Of a stretch of DNA of 64,000 nt, positions 1-8,361 are shown piece after piece. Position 1 is the stretch's first letter, and every line of letters starts with the position of its first letter. This stretch comes from Leptospiraceae bacterium (GTDB taxonomy: Bacteria; Spirochaetota; Leptospiria; Leptospirales; Leptospiraceae). The stretch lies in assembly GCA_024233865.1 (NCBI GenBank), contig JACKPA010000010.1, positions 62,001-126,000 on the forward strand, written 5' to 3'. The translations under genes were made by a program, and so were the position numbers. Below the pieces are notes generated by a model. It was given only the letters and a program-made list of their open reading frames with translations, was not told where the DNA came from and searched no databases.

Positions 1-377
1 TTATGAAACGCAATTTTACAGGTCAAAAGCATATTGTGAATGTCACTGCTATGGAAGGAAAGTTCCACCGTTTTAAAAAATCGGATAGACACCCACATAC
101 AAATATGGCAAAGGCAGCTTTGAATATGCTCACACATACTTCAGCCAGCGACTTTGCCAATTATGGTATTTACATGAACGCGGTTGATACGGGCTGGGTA
201 ACAGACGAAGATCCAATTACTCTCTCCAAACACAAACAAGACGTTCATGATTTCCAGCCACCATTGGACATCGTAGACGGGGCAGCCAGAGTTTGTGACC
301 CCTTTTTTGATGGAATACTTACAGGAAAACATGTGTATGGTAAATTTTTAAAGGATTATTTCCCTATCGATTGGTGA
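1..377 (+). CDS. SDR-family oxidoreductase, C-terminal part (5' end outside window)
   Basis: This is the C-terminal half of a short-chain dehydrogenase/reductase-like protein. The frame is open at the left edge, so the gene starts upstream; the ATG at 3 is probably internal. The read begins in the strand that usually carries the catalytic Ser (IVNVTAMEG) and continues through the Lys helix (HTNMAKAALNM) and the substrate loop VDTGWVTDEDP. In a classical SDR the Lys is preceded four residues earlier by Tyr; here that place is Thr, and the Ser strand reads VTA. I recall similar HTNMAKAALN sequences as a distinct SDR branch. Substrate unknown. It converges with the next gene across a shared hairpin. 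Confidence 0.75.
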   Translation, partial: MKRNFTGQKHIVNVTAMEGKFHRFKKSDRHPHTNMAKAALNMLTHTSASDFANYGIYMNAVDTGWVTDEDPITLSKHKQDVHDFQPPLDIVDGAARVCDPFFDGILTGKHVYGKFLKDYFPIDW

Positions 378-416
378 TAGGAAAGTATACCAGCTTTAAC
401 ATAAAGACAGGTGTTG

Positions 417-448
417 CTTCTAAAAGCCTTACAAAAGGATTTTAGAAG
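417..448. terminator. Hairpin between convergent genes (candidate bidirectional terminator)
   Basis: A 14-bp stem with one mismatch and an ACAA loop: CTTCTAAAAGCCTT pairs with AAGGATTTTAGAAG. It lies between the SDR-like gene and the convergent secreted-protein gene and covers the latter's stop codon. There is no clear T-run on either side, so a terminator role is inferred from position and stem strength. Confidence 0.5.
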
Positions 449-1913
449 AAGCTAGGTTACTTTGTTTAATACTATTTTTGTCAATTGTTTTACGACCCAT
501 CCACCTGGCTTGTTCATTATAATTCTCAATGATTTTTTCTGTAGTAAAAGTGGAGTTTAAAATAAGTTCTTTGGCTTTTTCCATGGTAGTGCTTACATCT
601 TTCTGGTGGGTATATAAATACTTGGCTTGGTTCAAAAGAGAGAATACCGTATTGGAAAGATAATTCTCACCGGTTTTTTTGGTTTTTTCTATTTTTTTTA
701 ATAAATCATCTCTTATCGTGTCTGCTTTTGCTTTATTTTGTACTTTGATAACCGCATTCAAGGCGTTTTCGTATTGTTGGAGAGCTCCTACGCTTTCGAT
801 GTTGTCTTTCCAAAATTGCAACCTATAAAAAAAACCTTTTTTATATGTCGTTTCAAACCTATATTCCTTATAGGCTATATCACCTTTTTTCTCATGGGTG
901 CTCGAAAGTAAAAGCCATAAATTGTCAATTCTGTCTAGTATAGATTGTTTCAATGGAGCCAAATCAGTATTGTATTGCTCGGCAATTGTATCCAATACGG
1001 AATTGTACCTTTTGATATATTCTTCAATTTTTTTATACTCTATCGTAGTATTAGCTTTTACTTGATTATCAACGACTTCTAATTTATTGCCAAGATCCGC
1101 TTGGTAAGAGATAATAATTCTTTTTACTGTTAATTCTTTAAAGCTTTGTATGTTGGAACATTCTTCTTTTTCCATAGGGCTTTTTAGCTTTTTTAGTGCT
1201 TTTTCATAATTCTTTATGGCTGAAGAATATTCCTTACCATGAAATTTTTCATCTCCGTTTCGGATATGGTTTTGTAGATCATCTTCACCCATCTTGCAAT
1301 GAATATGGAAAATAGATGAATCCAAATTTTCCGGTATTTCTATGTAAGCAAAACCAAACTCCAAATAGCTTTCGCTCCTTATTTCCGGGTTTTGTTTAAT
1401 ACTATGTTGCGGATTCATTAGTTTAATGGCTATTTCTTGAATATAATACTCGTACATTGCCTCCCGGAAAGCAAGATTCACAACAGACTTTGTAGAAATT
1501 CTTGCTTTTGCTACGTCACGGGTAAAATTGGTTATGATTGCCCTGATTTTCTTTTTCTCTTTCTGCATTTCTCCATAAATAATTTCATCTACTTCGATTG
1601 AATCCCCTATCCTTTTTAAGCAAGCCTCCGGTTCACAACCGGAATCAAAAATTTTAAAGTTCCCTTTATTCATCATTTGAATATCAAGGTCATTTAAAAT
1701 ATAGTAATCGTTTCCAAAATTTTCTAAAATACTAAGTTTTAATCTATCATAAACAATGTCTGAAGTTACGCCAGGGATGTCCTTTGTTTGGATGGTGGAT
1801 ATGTATAACTTTTTCTTTTTTTGAGCATACAAGGGAGAATAAGCAGATAAACAAAAAAGAAACGGTAAGTATAAGACTAGGCTTGCTCGTTTATAAAAAA
1901 TTTTAGTTCTCAA
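429..1913 (-). CDS. Secreted protein of unknown function with CsgG/TolB-like N-terminus
   Basis: 494 aa with an N-terminal signal peptide (basic start, then LVLYLPFLFCLSAYSPLYA, likely cut before QKKKK). Residues about 35-135 look like the small alpha/beta module of CsgG, LpoB or TolB-N type lipoproteins: short beta strands, then GCEPEACLKRIGDSIEVDEI followed by IYGEMQKEKKK, a pattern in which a GC..xxC segment precedes a conserved 'I.G.v'. The rest is long, charged and probably helical (about 210-480), perhaps TPR- or coiled-coil-like. It is divergent from sppA across about 265 bp. A periplasmic or outer-membrane-associated role is inferred; no function is assigned. Confidence 0.7.
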   Translation of the reverse strand: MRTKIFYKRASLVLYLPFLFCLSAYSPLYAQKKKKLYISTIQTKDIPGVTSDIVYDRLKLSILENFGNDYYILNDLDIQMMNKGNFKIFDSGCEPEACLKRIGDSIEVDEIIYGEMQKEKKKIRAIITNFTRDVAKARISTKSVVNLAFREAMYEYYIQEIAIKLMNPQHSIKQNPEIRSESYLEFGFAYIEIPENLDSSIFHIHCKMGEDDLQNHIRNGDEKFHGKEYSSAIKNYEKALKKLKSPMEKEECSNIQSFKELTVKRIIISYQADLGNKLEVVDNQVKANTTIEYKKIEEYIKRYNSVLDTIAEQYNTDLAPLKQSILDRIDNLWLLLSSTHEKKGDIAYKEYRFETTYKKGFFYRLQFWKDNIESVGALQQYENALNAVIKVQNKAKADTIRDDLLKKIEKTKKTGENYLSNTVFSLLNQAKYLYTHQKDVSTTMEKAKELILNSTFTTEKIIENYNEQARWMGRKTIDKNSIKQSNLASSKILL

Positions 1914-2179
1914 ATTTTTCTCCTGAATTGTATGTATTTAAAAAGCACTGATTTTACCACATCATTGTTCCTATCCTTGGATGAAAATCAATTTTTAAAA
2001 AGCCTAGAGAAGAAAACAAAATGTATTCTATTAGACGCAAGGGCTTAAAAAGGGTACAATTTGGCAAATCACAAAAAAAAAAATAAATCGAATTTTTAGT
2101 GTTTTTCAATAGATTTTTGGAAATCATTAGAAATTATGTGTTTGTATGAAGTTTGGGTTGTTTTTAAAATGAGGAAAAA

Positions 2180-3157
2180 ATGCAAAAATTGGGATTCATA
2201 AATTCTAGCGTATTGATTTTTTGTATATGGAGTTTGTTCGGTTGCTGCACTTTGTTTAATATTCCGGCTCCCAACAGAAACTTACAAGAAGTTACCCTAC
2301 AAGGAACGGGTAATGATAAAATATTGGTAGTTCCTATCGATGGTATTATTTCAGACGAGGTACCTTCTAATATTTGGGGAATGAAAGGCGATTCCATGAT
2401 AGCAAAAACGGTGTCTATGCTAAAAAAAGCCAGCCAAGATTCAAAAATCAAGGGTGTTATTCTAAAAATAGATTCTCCAGGGGGAACAGTTACCGGTAGT
2501 GACCAGCTTTACAAGGAAGTCCTGGGATTTAAAAAGCAAACGGGCTTACCGATTGTTTCTTTGTTTGTAAAGATCGCGGCAAGCGGTGGTTATTATGTAG
2601 CCATGGCATCGGACTATATCGTAGCAGAGCCGACCAACATAACAGGCTCGATAGGAGTTGTTATGCAAAACCTAAATGCAAAAGAAGGTTTGGAAAAAAT
2701 AGGAGTAAAAGATCAATCCATAGTATCTGGGAAAAATAAAGCGATAGGCTCGGCTTTTCGAGAAATGACACCGGAACAGCAACAAATATTACAATCGGTT
2801 GTAACCGATCTTTACAGTCGTTTTTTTGAAGTTGTAACAAAAGGACGGAAAAACTTAACGGCAGATCAAATTCGTCCGTTGGCAGACGGAAGAATTTATA
2901 CCGCAAAACAAGCTGAAAAGAATGGACTTGTTGATAAAATCGGGTATTTGGAGGACGCAGTCACTTCTGTGATGCAAAGACCGGAATACAAAAAAACGGA
3001 TGGAAATAGTGACCCTCAGGTAATCGTCTATACAACTGTTAAAAGGGATGATGCCAACATCTACCAAATCAAAAATGAAGGTCCGGTATCCAATGGAATG
3101 TTAGATACCTTAAGTGGTCGTTTTGAAAGAAAATTCATGTATCTATGGATGCCATAA
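2180..3157 (+). CDS. sppA: Signal peptide peptidase SppA, S49 family, probable lipoprotein
   Basis: 325-aa serine protease that degrades cleaved signal peptides in the membrane. A hydrophobic N-terminus ends in LFGCC, a possible spirochaetal lipobox with Cys22 or Cys23. The fold core is LKIDSPGGTV, then KIAASGGYYVAMA with the nucleophile at Ser135, then the GSIGVV strand. SGKNKAIGS supplies the probable general base at Lys187; the 52-residue spacing equals the Ser147-Lys199 spacing of Bacillus SppA. The length fits the short, single-domain SppA type. The start is supported by a GAGG-type ribosome site. The next gene starts 14 bp downstream, so the two are probably co-transcribed. Confidence 0.92.
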   Translation: MQKLGFINSSVLIFCIWSLFGCCTLFNIPAPNRNLQEVTLQGTGNDKILVVPIDGIISDEVPSNIWGMKGDSMIAKTVSMLKKASQDSKIKGVILKIDSPGGTVTGSDQLYKEVLGFKKQTGLPIVSLFVKIAASGGYYVAMASDYIVAEPTNITGSIGVVMQNLNAKEGLEKIGVKDQSIVSGKNKAIGSAFREMTPEQQQILQSVVTDLYSRFFEVVTKGRKNLTADQIRPLADGRIYTAKQAEKNGLVDKIGYLEDAVTSVMQRPEYKKTDGNSDPQVIVYTTVKRDDANIYQIKNEGPVSNGMLDTLSGRFERKFMYLWMP

Positions 3158-3171
3158 AAAAGAACTAAAAA

Positions 3172-4590
3172 ATGATATTTAACTCCATACCATTTTTAAT
3201 TTTATTTTCCGTTACTTTTCTTGTTTATTGGAACGTAGGAAACCAGCAAAAGAAGTATATCTTACTGCTTTCCTCCGTTCTTTTTTACCTTTATTTTAGT
3301 ATTTATGTCACCCTACACTTTTTATCGGTTGTTACAATTAATTACCTGTTTTCTCAAAAATTGCTTGCCAAAAAGCAAAAAGGGGAAAATACAACTTCCG
3401 GAATCAGAATCATCATTCTATTGAATTTCCTCAATTTGTGTGTTTTTAAATATTTCTACTTCTTTATGGATTCCGTATACTTTATTACCGGATATGAAGA
3501 AGTAAAAGCATTTTCCAAGTCCGTATCCATCGTTCTTCCGCTTGCGATCAGTTTTTATACTTTTCAATTGATTGCCATTCAAGTGGACATACACAGAAAC
3601 AAAATTACAGAGAAAATAGCTTTTTTGGATTATTACATATTCATTTTATTTTTTCCTCAGCTCATTTCCGGTCCCATTATGCGTACGGGGGATTTTTTAC
3701 CCCAAATCAATTCTCCTGCCATTACAAAGGAGAGCATGTATGACGGAATGTTGTTTATCCTTTCCGGTTTGTTCAAAAAGGTAGTTATAGCGGATAATAT
3801 CGGTCCGATCATTTTTCCGCTTTATGAAAATCCATCTCACTACAATGGCTGGGTTTTGCTGATCGGCTGTATGGGTTTTGCCTGCCAAGTTTACTCGGAC
3901 TTTAGCGGGTATACGGATATGGCAAGGGGACTTGCCAAGATGCTGGGATATGAAATTCCAGAAAACTTCGGTGGACCATTTTTGTCTCAGACCTTTAAAG
4001 AACTATGGTCGAGATGGCACATTACTCTCTCTACGTGGCTAAGAGACTATATTTATATTCCCCTTGGTGGTAGCAGACAGAACAAATTCAGAAGCCATAT
4101 AAATTTGATGATTACGATGGCATTAGGAGGTTTGTGGCATGGTGCAAACATCACCTTTCTTTTTTGGGGAGTCTATCTTGGAGTCTTGATTGTAATCGAA
4201 AGAATTTTAGAGGATATGGGCTGGAAAAAGCAGTCTTACCAAAACATTTTCCTGAAAATCCTCAAAACAACCGTTGTTTTTGTTTTGTTTGCCATGTCCG
4301 GAACTTTTTTCCGGGCAGGAATTGCTGGAGAAAATTCTGTAAAAATCAGTTATGAATTTTTTAAAAATATCTTAACATTTTCAGACGGCATAGGTTTGTA
4401 TCGTTTGAATGAATTGTATATTTTTATATTTGTCACCTTGCTTTTTAACTATGCTCAGTATAATCCGGCCGCTTTGAAAAAATTTGCCAATTTCAGAGGG
4501 ATTATTGTTTCGACGTTTTCTGTAATCATGTTATTGCTTTTGGGATTGTTTGGAGATGGTGGTGGGAATTTTCTATACTTTCAATTTTAA
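3172..4590 (+). CDS. MBOAT-family membrane-bound O-acyltransferase (AlgI/DltB-like)
   Basis: 472-aa polytopic membrane protein of the membrane-bound O-acyltransferase family, which moves acyl groups across the membrane onto polysaccharides, teichoic acid or lipids. Two hallmarks are visible: LWSRWHITLSTWLRDY with His283, and GGLWHGANITFLFWG with the invariant MBOAT His323. About ten hydrophobic segments cover the whole length. The YSDFSGYTDMARGLAKMLGY stretch is typical of the AlgI branch. No AlgJ/AlgX or DltD partner lies nearby; the following lipoprotein is unrelated by eye. The acceptor is unknown; a surface glycan is the likely target. Confidence 0.88.
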   Translation: MIFNSIPFLILFSVTFLVYWNVGNQQKKYILLLSSVLFYLYFSIYVTLHFLSVVTINYLFSQKLLAKKQKGENTTSGIRIIILLNFLNLCVFKYFYFFMDSVYFITGYEEVKAFSKSVSIVLPLAISFYTFQLIAIQVDIHRNKITEKIAFLDYYIFILFFPQLISGPIMRTGDFLPQINSPAITKESMYDGMLFILSGLFKKVVIADNIGPIIFPLYENPSHYNGWVLLIGCMGFACQVYSDFSGYTDMARGLAKMLGYEIPENFGGPFLSQTFKELWSRWHITLSTWLRDYIYIPLGGSRQNKFRSHINLMITMALGGLWHGANITFLFWGVYLGVLIVIERILEDMGWKKQSYQNIFLKILKTTVVFVLFAMSGTFFRAGIAGENSVKISYEFFKNILTFSDGIGLYRLNELYIFIFVTLLFNYAQYNPAALKKFANFRGIIVSTFSVIMLLLLGLFGDGGGNFLYFQF

Positions 4591-4604
4591 GAGAATGGAT
4601 TGAG

Positions 4605-5204
4605 ATGAAGTCTACAAAAACATACACTACCACAGCCATCTTGGCTGTGATTTTGCTTTTCACCAATTGCAAGAAAGATTGGATTCGAGAATTACCCCCA
4701 GGTGATTACAAAGAACAAATTGATGTTACGGGAAAATGGGTAAAAAAAACCATGCCAATATCACCCATGAATTCCAACTGGTACAAAAACGAGTGGAAAG
4801 AAGAAATTGTATTTGAACACCCAAAATCTGGAAAATTCACTAAGTTTTATGAATCCATAGACAAAATAGGAGGCAAGAAAACGATTATGCAAATAACGGG
4901 TAAGGGAATCTACCAGACCAAAGGGAATTGGATTTTGCTTCATACGAATGAATTAAAAAAGTGGGAATCAGACCAAAAGCCAGATGACACCTTTAAAAAA
5001 TTCGAGCATAAATTGTTGTACTACTATGATAAAAAAAATGATGTCATTTTACCAATGATCTATGACGTTGCCTACCAAGAAAAGAATTTTGGTGTAAGAG
5101 ACGGAGTAAACACTCCTTACGATGAAACGGACAAAAATTTTCTAAAACATTTAAGAATCTATACTTACAAAGACTATCAACCTCATGCGTACTTTAAACA
5201 ATAA
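4605..5204 (+). CDS. Hypothetical lipoprotein
   Basis: 199-aa predicted lipoprotein: a short signal peptide runs into LLFTNCKKDW, a loose lipobox with Cys22. The mature part is rich in Lys and Trp and has no domain I recognise. It starts 14 bp after the MBOAT gene and its last 20 bp overlap the start of the phosphatase gene, so it is probably in the same transcript. The overlap suggests translational coupling with the phosphatase. No function is assigned. Confidence 0.65.
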   Translation: MKSTKTYTTTAILAVILLFTNCKKDWIRELPPGDYKEQIDVTGKWVKKTMPISPMNSNWYKNEWKEEIVFEHPKSGKFTKFYESIDKIGGKKTIMQITGKGIYQTKGNWILLHTNELKKWESDQKPDDTFKKFEHKLLYYYDKKNDVILPMIYDVAYQEKNFGVRDGVNTPYDETDKNFLKHLRIYTYKDYQPHAYFKQ

Positions 5205-6129
5205 ACTCATTATTTCAAATCTTATTTTTTTTGTAATGCTTTTGCTATTTGTTGCATTTATTATCTATCATCAACCTTACCTGCTTCTGATTGTATCTCT
5301 GATTTTGTTTATAGTTTTGTTTTATTTGATCAATTGGAATATTCTCAAGGAGTATAGAAGTGGTTTGGATAAGAATTATTTAATCAATGATGAAGAACTG
5401 ATTGAGCTTATCAATACCAATATCAAGAAGCTCATTTTTCCTGTTTATTTGTCTGATGAAAATTACGAAATTGTAGCCAAAAACAAAACGGCTTCTCTTC
5501 TAGGTGGAGATTTGTACAACTACTTGGTTGACTCGGAGAATAACTATTGGTTTGCCATAGGAGACGCTTCAGGACATGACCTAAATTCGCATTTGTTTAG
5601 CATGATGATTCTAACTCAGATGAACTATTTGGTGAAGTCAACGGAGACCCCAAAAAATATTTCCAAAAAGATCAACCTACACCTGCAAGAACGGTTGAAG
5701 GTATATCCGGATATAGATAAGAATGCCTATGCTTCATTGGCGATTATAAAGGCAAATAAAGATGGCAGTTGTATACACTACGGACAACATCCTAATTTTA
5801 TTTTATGTAAAGCAAAAACGAATGAGTTACAAGTTATTGAAACTGATGGAGATTTTATCGGACTAAGTTTGGATGATCGCAAACAGAATTTAGATGATAA
5901 AAAGTTTATTATGCAGTCCGGAGATATTTTGTTTACTTTTACGGATGGATTGTTTGAACAAAAAAATAAAGAAAATAAATATTTCGGATATAGGCTTTAT
6001 AATTTTATAAAAAAGCATCCTAAAGAGGATTTGAAACTATTTGCAGATAAACTTTTTGAGGAAGTTTACAATTTTTCAGGGAAAGGCGTTGATGATGACG
6101 TAACTCTTATGATTATAAAAAAGAAATGA
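5185..6129 (+). CDS. Membrane-anchored PP2C/SpoIIE-type serine phosphatase
   Basis: 314 aa. Two adjacent transmembrane helices (about residues 8-55) are followed by a short linker and a SpoIIE/RsbU-type PPM phosphatase domain. Metal-binding motifs are visible: GGDLYNYLVD, then FAIGDASGHDLNSHLFSMMI, then GDILFTFTDGLFEQKN, and the terminal GVDDDVTLMII. Such enzymes dephosphorylate anti-sigma-factor antagonists or related switch proteins. It overlaps the lipoprotein gene by 20 bp and the next small gene by 4 bp (ATGA). No anti-sigma factor or STAS antagonist is recognisable nearby, so the target is unknown; the 85-aa product encoded next is a candidate partner. Confidence 0.88.
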   Translation: MRTLNNKLIISNLIFFVMLLLFVAFIIYHQPYLLLIVSLILFIVLFYLINWNILKEYRSGLDKNYLINDEELIELINTNIKKLIFPVYLSDENYEIVAKNKTASLLGGDLYNYLVDSENNYWFAIGDASGHDLNSHLFSMMILTQMNYLVKSTETPKNISKKINLHLQERLKVYPDIDKNAYASLAIIKANKDGSCIHYGQHPNFILCKAKTNELQVIETDGDFIGLSLDDRKQNLDDKKFIMQSGDILFTFTDGLFEQKNKENKYFGYRLYNFIKKHPKEDLKLFADKLFEEVYNFSGKGVDDDVTLMIIKKK

Positions 6130-6383
6130 CCAATTATAGTTTTCAAAAATTAGAAAATACAATTTCCCAGGTTTTGTGCTTTGGACCAAGCGATTCCAAA
6201 AAGATGGAACGAGCTATTCATGATATAGCTCTTCATATTTCTATGGGAAAAACGGAAGTAGCTGATTTTGTCCTCTACAATGCGGAAAAAGAAATTGAAA
6301 AATTAAAAGAGTCTAACAACTGGAAGTCATTCAAAAGGAATATTATACAAAGGTTATCACCGGGACGGGTAAATGAAAATTAA
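6126..6383 (+). CDS. Small protein coupled to the SpoIIE-type phosphatase
   Basis: 85-aa soluble, mostly helical protein with no family I recognise. Its ATG overlaps the phosphatase stop by 4 bp, a classic sign of coupled translation, so the two products probably act together. There is no signal peptide or transmembrane helix. The C-terminal half is basic (NWKSFKRNIIQRLSPGR). A regulatory or adaptor role is an inference from position only. Confidence 0.55.
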   Translation: MTNYSFQKLENTISQVLCFGPSDSKKMERAIHDIALHISMGKTEVADFVLYNAEKEIEKLKESNNWKSFKRNIIQRLSPGRVNEN

Positions 6384-6443
6384 GCTTATCAATTCAAAGA
6401 TGAGTCTTCGACCTATGCCAAAAAACTAGAAGGACCTAAAAAA

Positions 6444-7070
6444 ATGGAATCACCGTCAAACAACTCAGTCAAAATTGTAGATAACATAAAATCATCCCAT
6501 GACAAGCCAATAAACCAAATTGTAGAAATTGGAAAGCAAACCCAGAATTCTGCCATTCTATCCGGTTTGTTTTCAGCTATCTCTGAAATTCAAAATGGAA
6601 TTTCAGATTACCAAAATGGCAATATTGATAAAATTCAATATGCAAAAAATGTCGCCCAAAATAGTGTCATATCAGCCGGACTAAGTGCCGGAAAAACAGC
6701 TTTAGCCATGGGCATAAAAGAAGGTGGAAAGCAAATAGGAAAAAAATTAGGAAAGGAAAGTTTTAAGAAATTTGCGAACTCCAGTGCGGCTACTACAATT
6801 GCTTTTGAGCTGGTTGAACAAGGAATCGACACGACAAAATGGCTTAAAGGTGAAATGAGCAATAATCAATATATCGCTAAAACTGCGCAAAACATAGCAA
6901 CGACAGGTGGCACTATTGCCGGTGCAGCCATCGGAGCCGCCATAGGCTCAGTTATTCCAATTATAGGAACGGGTATTGGAGGAATTATAGGTGGACTAGT
7001 TGGCGGTGCCGGCGGAAATATGGGTGGTAAAATGATAGGAGAAGCAATTCTAAAAGATGAACTTCTCTAA
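6444..7070 (+). CDS. Glycine-zipper protein of unknown function
   Basis: 208 aa without a signal peptide. The N-terminal two thirds are helical and include a repeated unit (QYAKNVAQNSVISAG near 70 and QYIAKTAQNIATTGG near 145). The C-terminus carries a long Gly/Ala/Ile-rich glycine zipper (GGTIAGAAIGAAIG, GTGIGGIIGGLVGGAGGNMG) of the sort that inserts into or spans membranes. Such tails occur in pore-forming bacteriocins, in outer-membrane SmtA/17-kDa-type antigens and in effectors, so the role is open. A 60-bp gap separates it from the phosphatase operon. Confidence 0.6.
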   Translation: MESPSNNSVKIVDNIKSSHDKPINQIVEIGKQTQNSAILSGLFSAISEIQNGISDYQNGNIDKIQYAKNVAQNSVISAGLSAGKTALAMGIKEGGKQIGKKLGKESFKKFANSSAATTIAFELVEQGIDTTKWLKGEMSNNQYIAKTAQNIATTGGTIAGAAIGAAIGSVIPIIGTGIGGIIGGLVGGAGGNMGGKMIGEAILKDELL

Positions 7071-7227
7071 ATCCGGTATGTAATTTTCCCATAATAATAT
7101 ACCTGATGTCACATTACAAAAGCAAAATATGCTTGATTCAGTAGTTATGTGGACTGATTGTATCTTAGTGAGTTATAAAAGTATTTCACTACAAAATTCA
7201 CTTTTCCAAACCTAAGAGGAGATATAA

Positions 7228-8355
7228 ATGAAAAGAGCCCTTCCTTTTACAGAAGAGCATGAAAGTTTTAGGCATATTGTAAGAAAATTTTTTGAAACGG
7301 AAGTCAAACCTTATTACGCAGAATGGGAAAAAGCAGGTATTGTTCCAAGAGAAGTCTGGAAAAAAGCGGGTCAAAACGGACTACTATGCTCCGATTTTCC
7401 GGAAGAATACGGCGGGTCAGGTGTTGATTTTTTATACAACCTTATTGTAAACGAAGAATCTGCCAGGGCTGGAAATAGTGGTTTTTTTATATCTCTCCAC
7501 AATGACGTAATTGCCCCTTATTTATCTCATTACGCAAATGAAGAACAAAAAAAAAGATGGATGCCTGGGTGTGCATCAGGTGATAAAATCCTTGCCGTTG
7601 CCATGACAGAGCCGGGAACAGGCTCTGATTTGATGAATATTAAAACAAAAGCCGAGGATAAAGGTGATTATTTTTTGGTAAACGGCAGTAAAACTTTTAT
7701 TAGCAATGGGCAGTTAGCTGATTATGTAATAACCGTTGTTAAAACCGGAAATAGCATTAGTTTGCTTATGATTGAAGATGGAATGTCTGGCTTTGAAAGG
7801 GGAAAGAGATTGGAAAAAATCGGGCTAAAAGCTCAGGACACTTCGGAATTACATTTTACAGACGTAAAAGTCCCCAAAGAAAACTTGCTTGGAAAAAAAG
7901 GAAACGGATTTCGGTATCTAATGAGTGTGTTACCAAAAGAAAGGATGTCTTTGGCAATTTCTTCCGTAGAAGCAACTTATCTTGTGCAGGATTTGACTCT
8001 TCGGTATTTGAAAGAAAGAGAAGCATTTGGGAAAAAAATTGGTAGTTTTCAATATATTCGATTTAAAATGGCTGAACTCAAAACTGAGCTGGAGATGGCA
8101 AGGGCATTTTGTGATCAGGCTGTACTTGCTTTATTAAAAGACGAACTTACCACAGCAGAAGCTTCTATGTGCAAGTACTATGCAACCGAAATGCAGAAAA
8201 GACACACAGATGAATGTCTTCAGTTCTTTGGCGGTTATGGTTATATGTTAGAATATCCTATCGCAAGGGCTTATTTAGACGCAAGGGTGCAAACAATTTA
8301 TGCTGGCACTTCGGAAATTATGAAAGAAATTATTGCTCGAAGTTTAGGTTTATAG
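7228..8355 (+). CDS. Acyl-CoA dehydrogenase (LCAD-like)
   Basis: 375-aa FAD enzyme of fatty-acid beta-oxidation that introduces the alpha,beta double bond into acyl-CoA. The fold signatures are present: AMTEPGTGSDL, FISNGQLADY, the REAFGKKIGSFQ helix and the C-terminal QFFGGYGYMLEYPIAR. The terminal motif is YAGTSEIMKE, so the catalytic Glu of MCAD (YEGT) is replaced by Ala; in long-chain enzymes the base sits in helix G instead, and a Glu is present there (SSVEATY), which supports an LCAD-like type. An AAGAGGAGA ribosome site precedes the ATG. gyrA starts 6 bp after the stop, so an operon is likely. Confidence 0.92.
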   Translation: MKRALPFTEEHESFRHIVRKFFETEVKPYYAEWEKAGIVPREVWKKAGQNGLLCSDFPEEYGGSGVDFLYNLIVNEESARAGNSGFFISLHNDVIAPYLSHYANEEQKKRWMPGCASGDKILAVAMTEPGTGSDLMNIKTKAEDKGDYFLVNGSKTFISNGQLADYVITVVKTGNSISLLMIEDGMSGFERGKRLEKIGLKAQDTSELHFTDVKVPKENLLGKKGNGFRYLMSVLPKERMSLAISSVEATYLVQDLTLRYLKEREAFGKKIGSFQYIRFKMAELKTELEMARAFCDQAVLALLKDELTTAEASMCKYYATEMQKRHTDECLQFFGGYGYMLEYPIARAYLDARVQTIYAGTSEIMKEIIARSLGL

Positions 8356-8361
8356 GAAAAA

